Position numbers and translations under genes: made by a program. The notes under the pieces were generated by a model. It did no database searches. It was not told the DNA's origin and worked only from the letters and a program-made list of their open reading frames with translations. Positions 7,471-13,268 of a stretch of 17,587 bases of DNA are shown here, piece by piece. Origin of the DNA: Candidatus Woesearchaeota archaeon (GTDB taxonomy: Archaea; Nanobdellota; Nanobdellia; Woesearchaeales; PXDW01); contig PXDW01000031.1 of assembly GCA_003564925.1 (NCBI GenBank), forward strand, positions 1 through 17,587. Reading direction: 5' to 3'. How positions within the stretch are numbered: position 1 is the stretch's first letter; each line of letters opens with the position of its first letter.

Positions 7471-7577
7471 CCCCTACATTTCTTATGGAAATATCACGTT
7501 TAGACGCCTTAAAACATTAAATTTTTGTTTTTTAATACTAAATAACATATACCACACCCCTTAATTTCCTATGGAGA
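7471..7577. repeat. Imperfect direct repeat in the tbp / Fe-S operon intergenic region
   Basis: CCCCTACATTTCTTATGGAAA (7471-7490, continuing one base) and CCCCTTAATTTCCTATGGAGA (7557 onward) match at 17 of 21 positions and lie 86 bp apart. The core ATTTCyTATGGArA is itself roughly symmetrical (TTTC...GAAA). The second copy ends about 10 bp before the TATA box of the downstream operon, a suitable place for a regulator site. Seen by eye; no homologous site was searched elsewhere. Confidence 0.4.
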
Positions 7578-7586
7578 ACAGAAAAA

Positions 7587-7612
7587 TTTATATATTTATT
7601 AACTATTGTTAA
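7587..7612 (+). promoter_or_regulatory. TATA box and candidate operator of the Fe-S operon
   Basis: TTTATATATTTA (7588-7599 by eye) lies about 18-29 bp before the ATG at 7617, giving a near-leaderless start. Directly after it is TTAAC-TATT-GTTAA (7599-7612), an inverted repeat with perfect 5-bp arms. Sitting between the TATA box and the start codon, it covers the expected initiation site, a classic place for a repressor operator. The first gene of the operon encodes a helix-turn-helix protein, so autoregulation is a natural guess. Confidence 0.5.
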
Positions 7613-7616
7613 TTTT

Positions 7617-7982
7617 ATGGATAATCCCCAGGAGATTGAAGTTTGGTATGTTCTCCCTGCTATAAGGAAAGAGATAGCTCTGGAAATGAAAAAAAAAGGA
7701 GTTAAGCAGAAAGATATAGCTTCGATTTTAAATGTAACTGAAGCAGCAGTAAGTATGTACATAAATTCAAAAAGAGCGAAAGATGTTATTTTTCCAAAGG
7801 AGATAAAACAGATAATTGAAAAATCAACATCAGCAATTATAAAAAACCAAGAAACCTTATTAAAGCAAACCCAATACATACTTAAAAAAGTAAGACAATG
7901 CATGCTTTTGTGTGAATTGCATAAGAAATACTGCGAACTTCCGGAAGAATGTTGTCTTTGTGTTGAAAAAAGTGATAATTGA
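7617..7982 (+). CDS. HTH (XRE-like, COG2522-type) transcriptional regulator with a cysteine-rich C-terminus
   Basis: Predicted DNA-binding regulator of 121 residues. The N-terminal part (about 8-55) has the archaeal signature EVWYVLPAIRKEIALEM followed by a helix-turn-helix, KQKDIASILNVTEAAVSMYI. The middle is helical and charged. The C-terminus packs six cysteines into 21 residues: Cys95, Cys99, Cys106, Cys112, Cys113 and Cys115, together with His102 in CELHKKYC. Such a cluster is suited to binding an Fe-S cluster or metal, or to sensing redox state. It leads an operon for Fe-S assembly and its stop overlaps the start of the hemerythrin gene by 1 nt. I infer that it senses iron, cluster supply or oxidative/nitrosative stress and controls this operon; the ligand is not shown by sequence. 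Confidence 0.8.
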   Translation: MDNPQEIEVWYVLPAIRKEIALEMKKKGVKQKDIASILNVTEAAVSMYINSKRAKDVIFPKEIKQIIEKSTSAIIKNQETLLKQTQYILKKVRQCMLLCELHKKYCELPEECCLCVEKSDN

Positions 7983-8401
7983 TGAACCAAATTATAACTA
8001 ACATCATGATTGAAGATCATAAAAGAATTGAAAATATATTGATGCATCTTAATTCAAAAATAAAAAGCAAAGAATTTAGAGAGAATTTTAATTTTTTTAA
8101 ATCTGAGTTGGAAAAACATATGATAATTGAAGAAAAATCTATACTAAAAACATACAATCCGGAAAAATATAATCAAGATGTTGTTAAAAAAATAATCTCA
8201 GAGCATAAAGAACTTATCAAGATGATTAAAGAGATAGAGAAAGATCAAAATCCAGAAAGCAGTTTTTTGGCTTTTTCAGAATTATTAATAGAACACAAAG
8301 ATTTTGAAAATAATAAGCTATATCCGAAATTAGACAAAGAGCTAACTAAGGAGCAAAAAGAACAGATATTTCAAAAAATAAAAAAGCAAAAGGAGATGTA
8401 A
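7982..8401 (+). CDS. Hemerythrin-like HHE protein with RIC/YtfE-type di-iron ligand pattern
   Basis: Four-helix-bundle protein of 139 residues. The candidate ligands are His13, His46 with Glu50 (HMIIE), His75 and His105 with Glu109 (HKDFE). The order His, HxxxE, His, HxxxE is that of the YtfE/RIC di-iron proteins that repair or supply iron to damaged Fe-S clusters, rather than the oxygen-carrier pattern. The N-terminal ScdA domain of some RIC proteins is absent. I chose the ATG at 7982, which overlaps the previous stop codon (TGATG), over a TTG one codon upstream. The position between a Cys-rich regulator and IscS/IscU supports an iron-donor or repair role; oxygen or NO sensing is an alternative. 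Confidence 0.8.
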   Translation: MNQIITNIMIEDHKRIENILMHLNSKIKSKEFRENFNFFKSELEKHMIIEEKSILKTYNPEKYNQDVVKKIISEHKELIKMIKEIEKDQNPESSFLAFSELLIEHKDFENNKLYPKLDKELTKEQKEQIFQKIKKQKEM

Positions 8402-8402
8402 G

Positions 8403-8714
8403 ATGAAAAAATGGAAAAATATAAATGAGTTTATTGAGTATCCCAAAGAAGGCATCCTTAGCAAAGAGTTTATTAAAGATAAGAATATAGATATAACCTT
8501 GTTTTGTATGGCAAAGGGGTCTTCAATAAGTGAGCATACATCAACAAGAGGGGGCTTTGTCCAGGTTATAGAAGGTGAAGGGTCTTTTGATTTAGAAGGT
8601 GAAGAGATCCAAATGAAGCCCGGAACCATAATCTTTATTAAAAAAAATTCAAAGCATTCTCTAAAAGCAAAAAAAAATACTAGTTTTTTACTTTCTTTAT
8701 GTTGCAGCGATTAA
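8403..8714 (+). CDS. Small cupin-domain protein
   Basis: Single-domain cupin of 103 residues. Cupin motif 1 is in SEHTSTRGGFVQVIEGEG (43-60) with His45 as a possible metal ligand, and motif 2 is in PGTIIFIKKNSKHS (73-86) with His85. The usual second His and Glu of motif 1 are partly replaced, so metal binding may be weak or altered. The C-terminus has adjacent Cys100-Cys101. The start codon follows the hemerythrin stop by 1 nt and has a Shine-Dalgarno-like AAGGAG (8390-8395) 7 nt before it. Small cupins of this type may bind a metal, a small molecule or thiols; the role in the Fe-S operon is unknown. Confidence 0.8.
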   Translation: MKKWKNINEFIEYPKEGILSKEFIKDKNIDITLFCMAKGSSISEHTSTRGGFVQVIEGEGSFDLEGEEIQMKPGTIIFIKKNSKHSLKAKKNTSFLLSLCCSD

Positions 8715-8715
8715 A

Positions 8716-9873
8716 ATGGGAAAAATCTATCTTGACAACGGCGCAAGTACAAAAACAGACAATAAAGTAGTTCAAGCCATGATACCTTATTTCAAAGAAA
8801 TGTATGGAAACGCTTCTTCAATACATAAATTAGGAAAAGATGCAAAACTGGCAATAGAGAAATCAAGAAAAACAATAGCTAAGTCATTAAATGTGATTCC
8901 AGAAGAGATTGTATTCACTTCTGGAGGAACAGAATCAAATAATCTAGCTTTAAAAGGCACGGCTTTCGCAGCAGCTTCTATGAATAAAGAAAAAAACCAC
9001 ATCATAACAACAAAAATAGAGCATGACTGCGTTCTTGAGTCTGCAAAATGGCTCGAAACCCAGGGATTTAAGGTAACTTACTTAGATGTTGATAAAGAAG
9101 GGTTTGTTTTGTTGGAAAAACTGAAGAGTGCCATAACACCAAAAACATTGTTAGTTTCAATAATACATGGAAACAATGAGATAGGAACAATACAGGATTT
9201 AGAATCCATAGGAAAGGCATGCAAAAAAAATAATGTTCTTTTCCATACTGACGCCTGCCAGAGCTTTACCAAAGCAAATCTCGACGTAAAAAAATTTAAT
9301 TTAGACCTTGTAACGTTAAATGCCCATAAAATACACGGACCGAAAGGTGTTGGAGCTTTATATGTAAAAAAAGGAACAATAATTATGCCTTGGCAACATG
9401 GAGGGGGACATGAGTTTGGTTTAAGGTCCGGAACTGAAAATGTTCCTGGGATAGTTGGATTTGCTAAGGCTGTCAAAATAGTTGATAGTAACAATATAAA
9501 AGAAATGGAGAGGCTTAGGGATAAGCTTATTGAAGGAGTTTTAAAAATACCTGAATCAAGGTTAAATGGCCCAATAGGAAAAAAAAGACTTTGCAACAAT
9601 GCAAATTTTTCATTCAAAAAAATAGAAGGCGAATCAATAACAGGATACTTAGACATAATGGGGATAGCTTCTTCCACAGCCTCTGCTTGTTCTTCTATGA
9701 GTCTCGAACCGAGCCATGTTTTGATGGCAATAGGATTGAGCAGGGAAGAAGCCCACGGCTCTTTGAGAATTACACTAAGCAGATATACTAAAGAAGAAGA
9801 TATAGATAAATTAATAAAAAAACTATCAAAAGTTGTTAATAAGTTAAGGCGGATCTCTCCCTTAGGAGGTTAA
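8716..9873 (+). CDS. Cysteine desulfurase (NifS/IscS family)
   Basis: PLP-dependent enzyme that takes sulfur from L-cysteine as a persulfide and passes it to IscU and tRNA-thiolation enzymes. The 385-residue length is normal. Visible features are the N-terminal YLDNGAST, the GGTESNN cofactor-phosphate loop (70-76), His103 in EHD, Asp179 and Gln182 in HTDACQS, and Lys205 in NAHKIHGPKG, which forms the PLP Schiff base. The mobile catalytic loop holds Cys325 in STASACSSMS. The extra residues after the Cys and the LEPSHVLMAIG that follows fit the group I (NifS/IscS) type. It is 1 nt downstream of the cupin and 1 nt upstream of iscU, so desulfurase and scaffold are made together. Confidence 0.97.
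   Translation: MGKIYLDNGASTKTDNKVVQAMIPYFKEMYGNASSIHKLGKDAKLAIEKSRKTIAKSLNVIPEEIVFTSGGTESNNLALKGTAFAAASMNKEKNHIITTKIEHDCVLESAKWLETQGFKVTYLDVDKEGFVLLEKLKSAITPKTLLVSIIHGNNEIGTIQDLESIGKACKKNNVLFHTDACQSFTKANLDVKKFNLDLVTLNAHKIHGPKGVGALYVKKGTIIMPWQHGGGHEFGLRSGTENVPGIVGFAKAVKIVDSNNIKEMERLRDKLIEGVLKIPESRLNGPIGKKRLCNNANFSFKKIEGESITGYLDIMGIASSTASACSSMSLEPSHVLMAIGLSREEAHGSLRITLSRYTKEEDIDKLIKKLSKVVNKLRRISPLGG
9864..9869 (+). promoter_or_regulatory. Strong Shine-Dalgarno site before iscU
   Basis: AGGAGG lies inside the last codons of the desulfurase gene, 5 nt before the iscU ATG at 9875. It is one of the clearest ribosome binding sites in a window dominated by leaderless genes, and it indicates efficient internal translation of the scaffold from the polycistronic message. 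Confidence 0.7.
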
Positions 9874-9874
9874 G

Positions 9875-10240
9875 ATGTACTCAAAAAAAATTATAGATAT
9901 GTTCAAAAACCCAAAATTTGCCGGCGAGATAAAAAACCCAGATGCTATTGGAGAAGTTGGAAATGTCAAATGCGGAGACATAATGAAAATATACTTAAAA
10001 ATAGATTCCGGAATAATAAAAGACATTAAGTTCAAGACCTACGGATGCATGGCTGCAATAGCGGCTTCCGAAGCAATGTGCAAATTAGTCAAAGAAAAAA
10101 CTTTAGAAGAGGCTTCAAAAATAACATCAAAAGACATTGTTAAGGAGCTTGGAGGAGAAATGCCTTTAGTTAAGGTTCATTGTTCTGTTCTTGGTATGGA
10201 AGCTCTTCAGAAAGCTATAGAGAATTATAACAAAAAATGA
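9875..10240 (+). CDS. iscU: Fe-S cluster scaffold protein IscU/NifU N-terminal type
   Basis: Scaffold on which [2Fe-2S] or [4Fe-4S] clusters are built from IscS-derived sulfur before transfer to target proteins. The protein has 121 residues, the size of IscU. The conserved ligands are all present: Cys33 and Asp35 in NVKCGD, Cys58 in KTYGCMAAIAASE, and His102-Cys103 in KVHCSVLGMEAL. The Asp35 that governs cluster release is intact, so it should be functional. The chaperone-recognition LPPVK motif of bacterial IscU appears only as MPLVKVHC (96-103). It starts 1 nt after the desulfurase stop with a strong Shine-Dalgarno site, and its stop overlaps the next gene by 4 nt (ATGA). Confidence 0.95.
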   Translation: MYSKKIIDMFKNPKFAGEIKNPDAIGEVGNVKCGDIMKIYLKIDSGIIKDIKFKTYGCMAAIAASEAMCKLVKEKTLEEASKITSKDIVKELGGEMPLVKVHCSVLGMEALQKAIENYNKK

Positions 10241-11019
10241 TTTATATTGTAAGATTTTCTGAAATATTCCTAAAAGGAAAAAATAAAAAGGATTTTGAAA
10301 AAAAACTAATCCAGAACATAAAATCAATCTTTAAAGATAAGATATTAAGAGTAGAGAATAAAAGAGAAAGGATCATTGTTTATTCAAAATCCAAGCTCGA
10401 CTTAAAAAGGGTTTTTGGAATTTATTCTTATTCTGAAGCTATAGAATCAGAAATAGAAAATATAAAGAAAATACTTAAAAAAGAGCTTCCGAAAAGGAAG
10501 TTTAAAACTTTTAGAATTAGTTCAAAAAGAATTGACAAAAACTATGCTAAAAGCTCTATGCAAATAAATAAGGAGATTGGTCAATTTGTTGTAGATTCAT
10601 TCGATAAAAAAGTATCTTTAAAAAGTCCGGAATTAGATATAGGTGTTGAAATACTTCAGAAAAAAGCATATATATTTTTTAAAAAGGAAAAAGCTTTTTC
10701 AGGTTTGCCTGTTGGTATAGAAGGAAAAGTCTATGCACTAATAGAAAATAATAATTCAATATTGGCGGCTTTATTGATGATGAAAAGGGGTTGTTCTATA
10801 ATTCCAATAGCCTCATCAAAAAAAAATATAAAAAAACTCCAAAAATACAGTCCAGAAAGAATAGATTTAAAAAATATTAAAAAAATAGACATTAAAGAAA
10901 AAATAATTGTTACTGGCCAAACATACGAAGATTTCACTGAATTAGGAAGCGATTTGGTTTTGAGGCCTTTAATATCCTTTGATAAAGATGAAGCAAGAAA
11001 AGAGTTCAGAAAATATTGA
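10237..11019 (+). CDS. ThiI-like protein: THUMP domain with a degenerate, shortened PP-loop domain
   Basis: Related to ThiI, which thiolates uridine 8 of tRNA using sulfur from IscS. The ferredoxin-like N-terminus is clear (RFSEIFLKGKNKKDFEKKL, 6-24) and is followed by a THUMP RNA-binding domain (about 55-152). The segment before the catalytic domain, FSGLPVGIEGKVYAL (154-168), is strongly ThiI-like, and MMKRGCSIIPI follows. Between them the ATP-binding SGGxDS motif of ThiI is replaced by ENNNS (170-174), one residue shorter. The remaining domain is compressed, with only KIIVTGQTYEDF and VLRPLISFDKDEA still recognisable. It is 260 residues against about 380 or more for ThiI, so adenylation activity is probably lost. 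It may act as a tRNA-binding partner. It overlaps iscU by 4 nt. Confidence 0.8.
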   Translation: MIYIVRFSEIFLKGKNKKDFEKKLIQNIKSIFKDKILRVENKRERIIVYSKSKLDLKRVFGIYSYSEAIESEIENIKKILKKELPKRKFKTFRISSKRIDKNYAKSSMQINKEIGQFVVDSFDKKVSLKSPELDIGVEILQKKAYIFFKKEKAFSGLPVGIEGKVYALIENNNSILAALLMMKRGCSIIPIASSKKNIKKLQKYSPERIDLKNIKKIDIKEKIIVTGQTYEDFTELGSDLVLRPLISFDKDEARKEFRKY

Positions 11020-11509
11020 TGCTATACTCGTTCTTGGACACATGATAAAAGATAAAACAAGGATGTGTAGGATTCTAGAGGCAAGAATAAGGAGAGCAGA
11101 AGAACTTTATGATATATATGGGTGCGGTGTTATATTTTCTGGGGGCAAAAGGAGAAACATAAACGAAGCATATTTCATGAAGAAGAATACAAGAATTCCT
11201 AATAAAGATATAATGCTTGAAACCAAGTCTCTAAATACAAAAATAAATGCAATTTTCTGCAAAAGAATAATATTAAAGAAAAAGTTCAAAACAGTAATTA
11301 TCGTAACTTCTCCCTATCACATAATAAGGGCTTATGTAATCTTCAGAAAAGTTCTCCCTTTTGACATAAAAATGAAGATGGCTTCTTCAAGAGAAAGATA
11401 TAGGCTTGTAATAAGGATTGAGCTGTTTTTTTCAGAGATATTAAAGATGCTTAAAGACCTGTATGATCTTGATTTTAATAGAAGATATAGAAAGCTGAAC
11501 AAGAATTAA
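10988..11509 (+). CDS. DUF218 (YdcF/SanA/ElyC-like) family protein
   Basis: Protein of 173 residues with the DUF218 pattern: DAILVLGHMI (11-20) as first strand, RILEARIRRAEELY (28-41) as first helix, GCGVIFSGGKRRNINEA (45-61) with the SGG loop, IPNKDIMLETKSLNT (70-84) with the conserved Glu and T/N, and VIIVTSPYHIIRA (103-115). Bacterial members (ElyC, SanA) affect envelope synthesis, but archaeal roles are unknown. There is no membrane segment before the domain, so it is likely cytosolic. I chose the ATG at 10988 over a TTG at 10979. Either way its 5' end lies inside the thiI-like gene by about 30-40 nt. It is the last gene of the Fe-S operon; why it belongs there is unclear. Confidence 0.75.
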   Translation: MKQEKSSENIDAILVLGHMIKDKTRMCRILEARIRRAEELYDIYGCGVIFSGGKRRNINEAYFMKKNTRIPNKDIMLETKSLNTKINAIFCKRIILKKKFKTVIIVTSPYHIIRAYVIFRKVLPFDIKMKMASSRERYRLVIRIELFFSEILKMLKDLYDLDFNRRYRKLNKN

Positions 11510-11519
11510 TTTTCTAATA

Positions 11520-12227
11520 TTATTTTAGCTTATCAACTAAGCGTTCGCATCTTTCAAAAATATCCTTCGCAAGCTTTTTTTGCTCTTTTGAATTACAGCT
11601 CTTAACTTCAATTCCTTCCCCAAAAAAAGCATAATAAGGTATTCTTCTAAAAGTGTTTTCTTTTAAGACATTTATGACTTTTTTCGAATCAAATCCACTT
11701 GTGTATTTGTTTATTTTTTCATTATATTTTTCAGGAACCCATAATCCGACTGGAACTATTTTCTTTCTATTTTTATGTATTTTTTCGTACTCACACGCGA
11801 GGTTTATCGCACCCCTATATGTTTTATTTTTATTTAATTTTTCCATGGGGCCTTCGGGAAATATCCCTATGAAATCATTTGTATTTTTAAGATAAAACAA
11901 AGACCTTTTTAGAGTAATATTTTTCCAAAATTTTATGTCTAACTCCTTAACTTTTACAGGTATCTCTCCTATCGATTCAAGCAGTTTCGGATTTTTTTCA
12001 TATACATTCTCATATTGTATCCAGAAATGAATCTGTTTTTTTGTGAACATGCTTACTAAAATACCATCTAAACTTGTGGCGTGGTTAGCAACTAGAATTG
12101 AGGACTCTTTTGGAATGTTTTCTTTTCCATAAATCTTAGGGTTAAAACAGGGAAGCCCAATTGTGTTTAGTAAAATATGCGCTGTCCTATAAAGAAGACT
12201 ATAATTATTGCTTATTTCTTGCTCCAT
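11520..12227 (-). CDS. PlsC-like lysophospholipid / glycerol-phosphate acyltransferase family protein
   Basis: Membrane-associated acyltransferase-fold protein of 235 residues. Block I is NHATSLDG (48-55) with the catalytic His49 and Asp54 (HxxxxD). Block III is FPEGPME (123-129), which binds the phosphate of the acceptor. Block IV is VPVGLWVPEK (158-167). A weak hydrophobic helix at about 10-25 may touch the membrane. In bacteria the family adds an acyl chain from acyl-CoA or acyl-ACP to 1-acyl-glycerol-3-phosphate. Archaeal membranes are ether-linked, so the substrate here is uncertain, and modification of scavenged lipids or of another small molecule is possible. It is convergent with the DUF218 gene with a 10-nt gap, and divergent from the sulfurtransferase gene. 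Confidence 0.85.
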   Translation of the reverse strand: MEQEISNNYSLLYRTAHILLNTIGLPCFNPKIYGKENIPKESSILVANHATSLDGILVSMFTKKQIHFWIQYENVYEKNPKLLESIGEIPVKVKELDIKFWKNITLKRSLFYLKNTNDFIGIFPEGPMEKLNKNKTYRGAINLACEYEKIHKNRKKIVPVGLWVPEKYNEKINKYTSGFDSKKVINVLKENTFRRIPYYAFFGEGIEVKSCNSKEQKKLAKDIFERCERLVDKLK

Positions 12228-12244
12228 TTTTTATGCAAGTTGAA

Positions 12245-12256
12245 TATTATATTTAT
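12245..12256 (-). promoter_or_regulatory. TATA-like element for the PlsC-like gene
   Basis: On the minus strand AAATAAATATAATA (reading down from about 12259 to 12246) lies roughly 20-30 bp upstream of the ATG at 12227. It is AT-rich in a generally AT-rich gap of 74 bp, so the exact box is uncertain. It is separate from the divergent box at 12272-12280. Confidence 0.4.
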
Positions 12257-12271
12257 TTTTTTCTGAAAATC

Positions 12272-12280
12272 TTTATATAT
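12272..12280 (+). promoter_or_regulatory. TATA box for the TtuA-like gene
   Basis: TTTATATAT ends 21 bp before the ATG at 12302. This leaderless spacing supports the chosen start and so supports the absence of any N-terminal extension carrying a zinc ribbon. Confidence 0.55.
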
Positions 12281-12301
12281 TGCGGATAAATCTTATTTTT
12301 T

Positions 12302-13129
12302 ATGATTGAGAAAAAAGTTAAAGATACAATTGAAAAATATAAGCTGATAAGCAAAAAAGACAAAGTTGTTGTTGCAGCCTCCGGAGGAAAAGACTCTTCT
12401 GTTGTTCTATATCTGCTGAAGAATTTAGGCTATAATGTTTCAGCATTGTTCATTGATTTAGGCATAGGAAATTATTCAAAAAAAAATAGGGAAAACATCA
12501 TAAAATTCTGCGAGAAGGAAAAAATAAAACTCAATATTGTTTCTTTTAAGGAAGAATTTGGGTATTCATTATGCTATATAAGGGACATTTTAAAGGAAAA
12601 AGACAGAAATATGAAAGCATGCACTGTCTGCGGGATTCTTAGAAGATATTTGCTGAACAAAAAAGCCAGAGAGATGAAAGCTGATAAGATTGTTACAGGC
12701 CACAATCTTGATGATGAGGCTCAGGCAATTCTTATGAATCTTTTTAAGGCCAATACAAATGTTTCTGCTCGTCTTGGGCCGATGGTCGGAGTTGTAAAAG
12801 ATAAAAAACTTATTCCAAGGATAAAGCCCCTTTATTTTGTATCTGAGGAAGAAGTTAAAGAATTCAGCATGAAAAAAAAATTTCCTGTTTTGTATGATAA
12901 ATGCCCCTGCGTTGTAGAAGCATACAGAAATCATGTAAGAAACCTGCTTAACGAATATGAAAAGAAGAATAAGGGAACAAAGGAAAACATAGTCCTTAGT
13001 TTTCTAGATATTCTTCCGTCATTAAGAAAAAAATACTCTGGAGAGTTGAATTACTGCAAGAAATGCGGAGAGCCATCATCCGGAGATGTATGTAATAAAT
13101 GCTTGCTAATGAAAAGATTAACTTTATAG
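12302..13129 (+). CDS. TtuA/Ncs6-type tRNA thiolation enzyme (PP-loop, Fe-S), lacking the N-terminal zinc ribbon
   Basis: ATP-dependent tRNA 2-thiouridine synthetase family (TtcA/TtuA/Ncs6), 275 residues. The PP-loop ATP site is ASGGKDSS (26-33). Cys107 and Cys110 (ACTVCG) with Cys201 (KCPC, with Cys203 nearby) correspond to the three cysteines that hold the catalytic [4Fe-4S] cluster. GHNLDDEAQ (133-141) is the family nucleotide/tRNA motif. The C-terminus has a zinc ribbon with Cys252, Cys255, Cys264 and Cys267. TtuA and Ncs6 proteins normally also have an N-terminal zinc ribbon; here the protein starts directly at the alpha helix before the PP-loop, and the TATA box position argues against a missed start. 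It would use clusters made by the IscS/IscU operon. Confidence 0.88.
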   Translation: MIEKKVKDTIEKYKLISKKDKVVVAASGGKDSSVVLYLLKNLGYNVSALFIDLGIGNYSKKNRENIIKFCEKEKIKLNIVSFKEEFGYSLCYIRDILKEKDRNMKACTVCGILRRYLLNKKAREMKADKIVTGHNLDDEAQAILMNLFKANTNVSARLGPMVGVVKDKKLIPRIKPLYFVSEEEVKEFSMKKKFPVLYDKCPCVVEAYRNHVRNLLNEYEKKNKGTKENIVLSFLDILPSLRKKYSGELNYCKKCGEPSSGDVCNKCLLMKRLTL

Positions 13130-13203
13130 ATTTATAGAGACATAACAAAAAAATATGAAGACAAGACCAAATTAAAAGGAGTTTTTTGATACCAGTCATA
13201 GAT

Positions 13204-13229
13204 TTTCAGTTACTGAAACAAGTTATTTT
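13204..13229. terminator. Small hairpin plus T-run between convergent genes
   Basis: TTTCAG-TTA-CTGAAA (13204-13218) is a perfect 6-bp inverted repeat with a 3-nt loop, followed by a T-rich run (TTATTTTTT) on the plus strand. It lies in the 139-bp gap between two convergent genes, so a bidirectional terminator is plausible. Archaeal termination mainly needs the T-run. The palindrome could instead bind a protein. Nothing else was seen in this gap. Confidence 0.35.
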
Positions 13230-13268
13230 TTCATAATGAAACTTTTTTGGTAAATTTTCAGAATTATT

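Noticed and set aside
7538..8047. 169-codon minus-strand open frame across the Fe-S operon promoter and regulator gene
   Set aside because: It covers the HTH gene in antisense and the operon's TATA box; the translation has no recognisable features.
9078..9677. 199-codon minus-strand open frame opposite the cysteine desulfurase gene
   Set aside because: Antisense to a conserved enzyme with all catalytic residues; the translation is low-complexity Ser/Leu/Phe-rich, typical of a shadow.
13130..13268. Possible box C/D guide RNA in the gap between the TtuA-like gene and the EExxH gene
   Set aside because: CUGA-like pieces occur around 13213, but no proper C box (RUGAUGA) with correct spacing was found; the hairpin is better explained as a terminator-like element.
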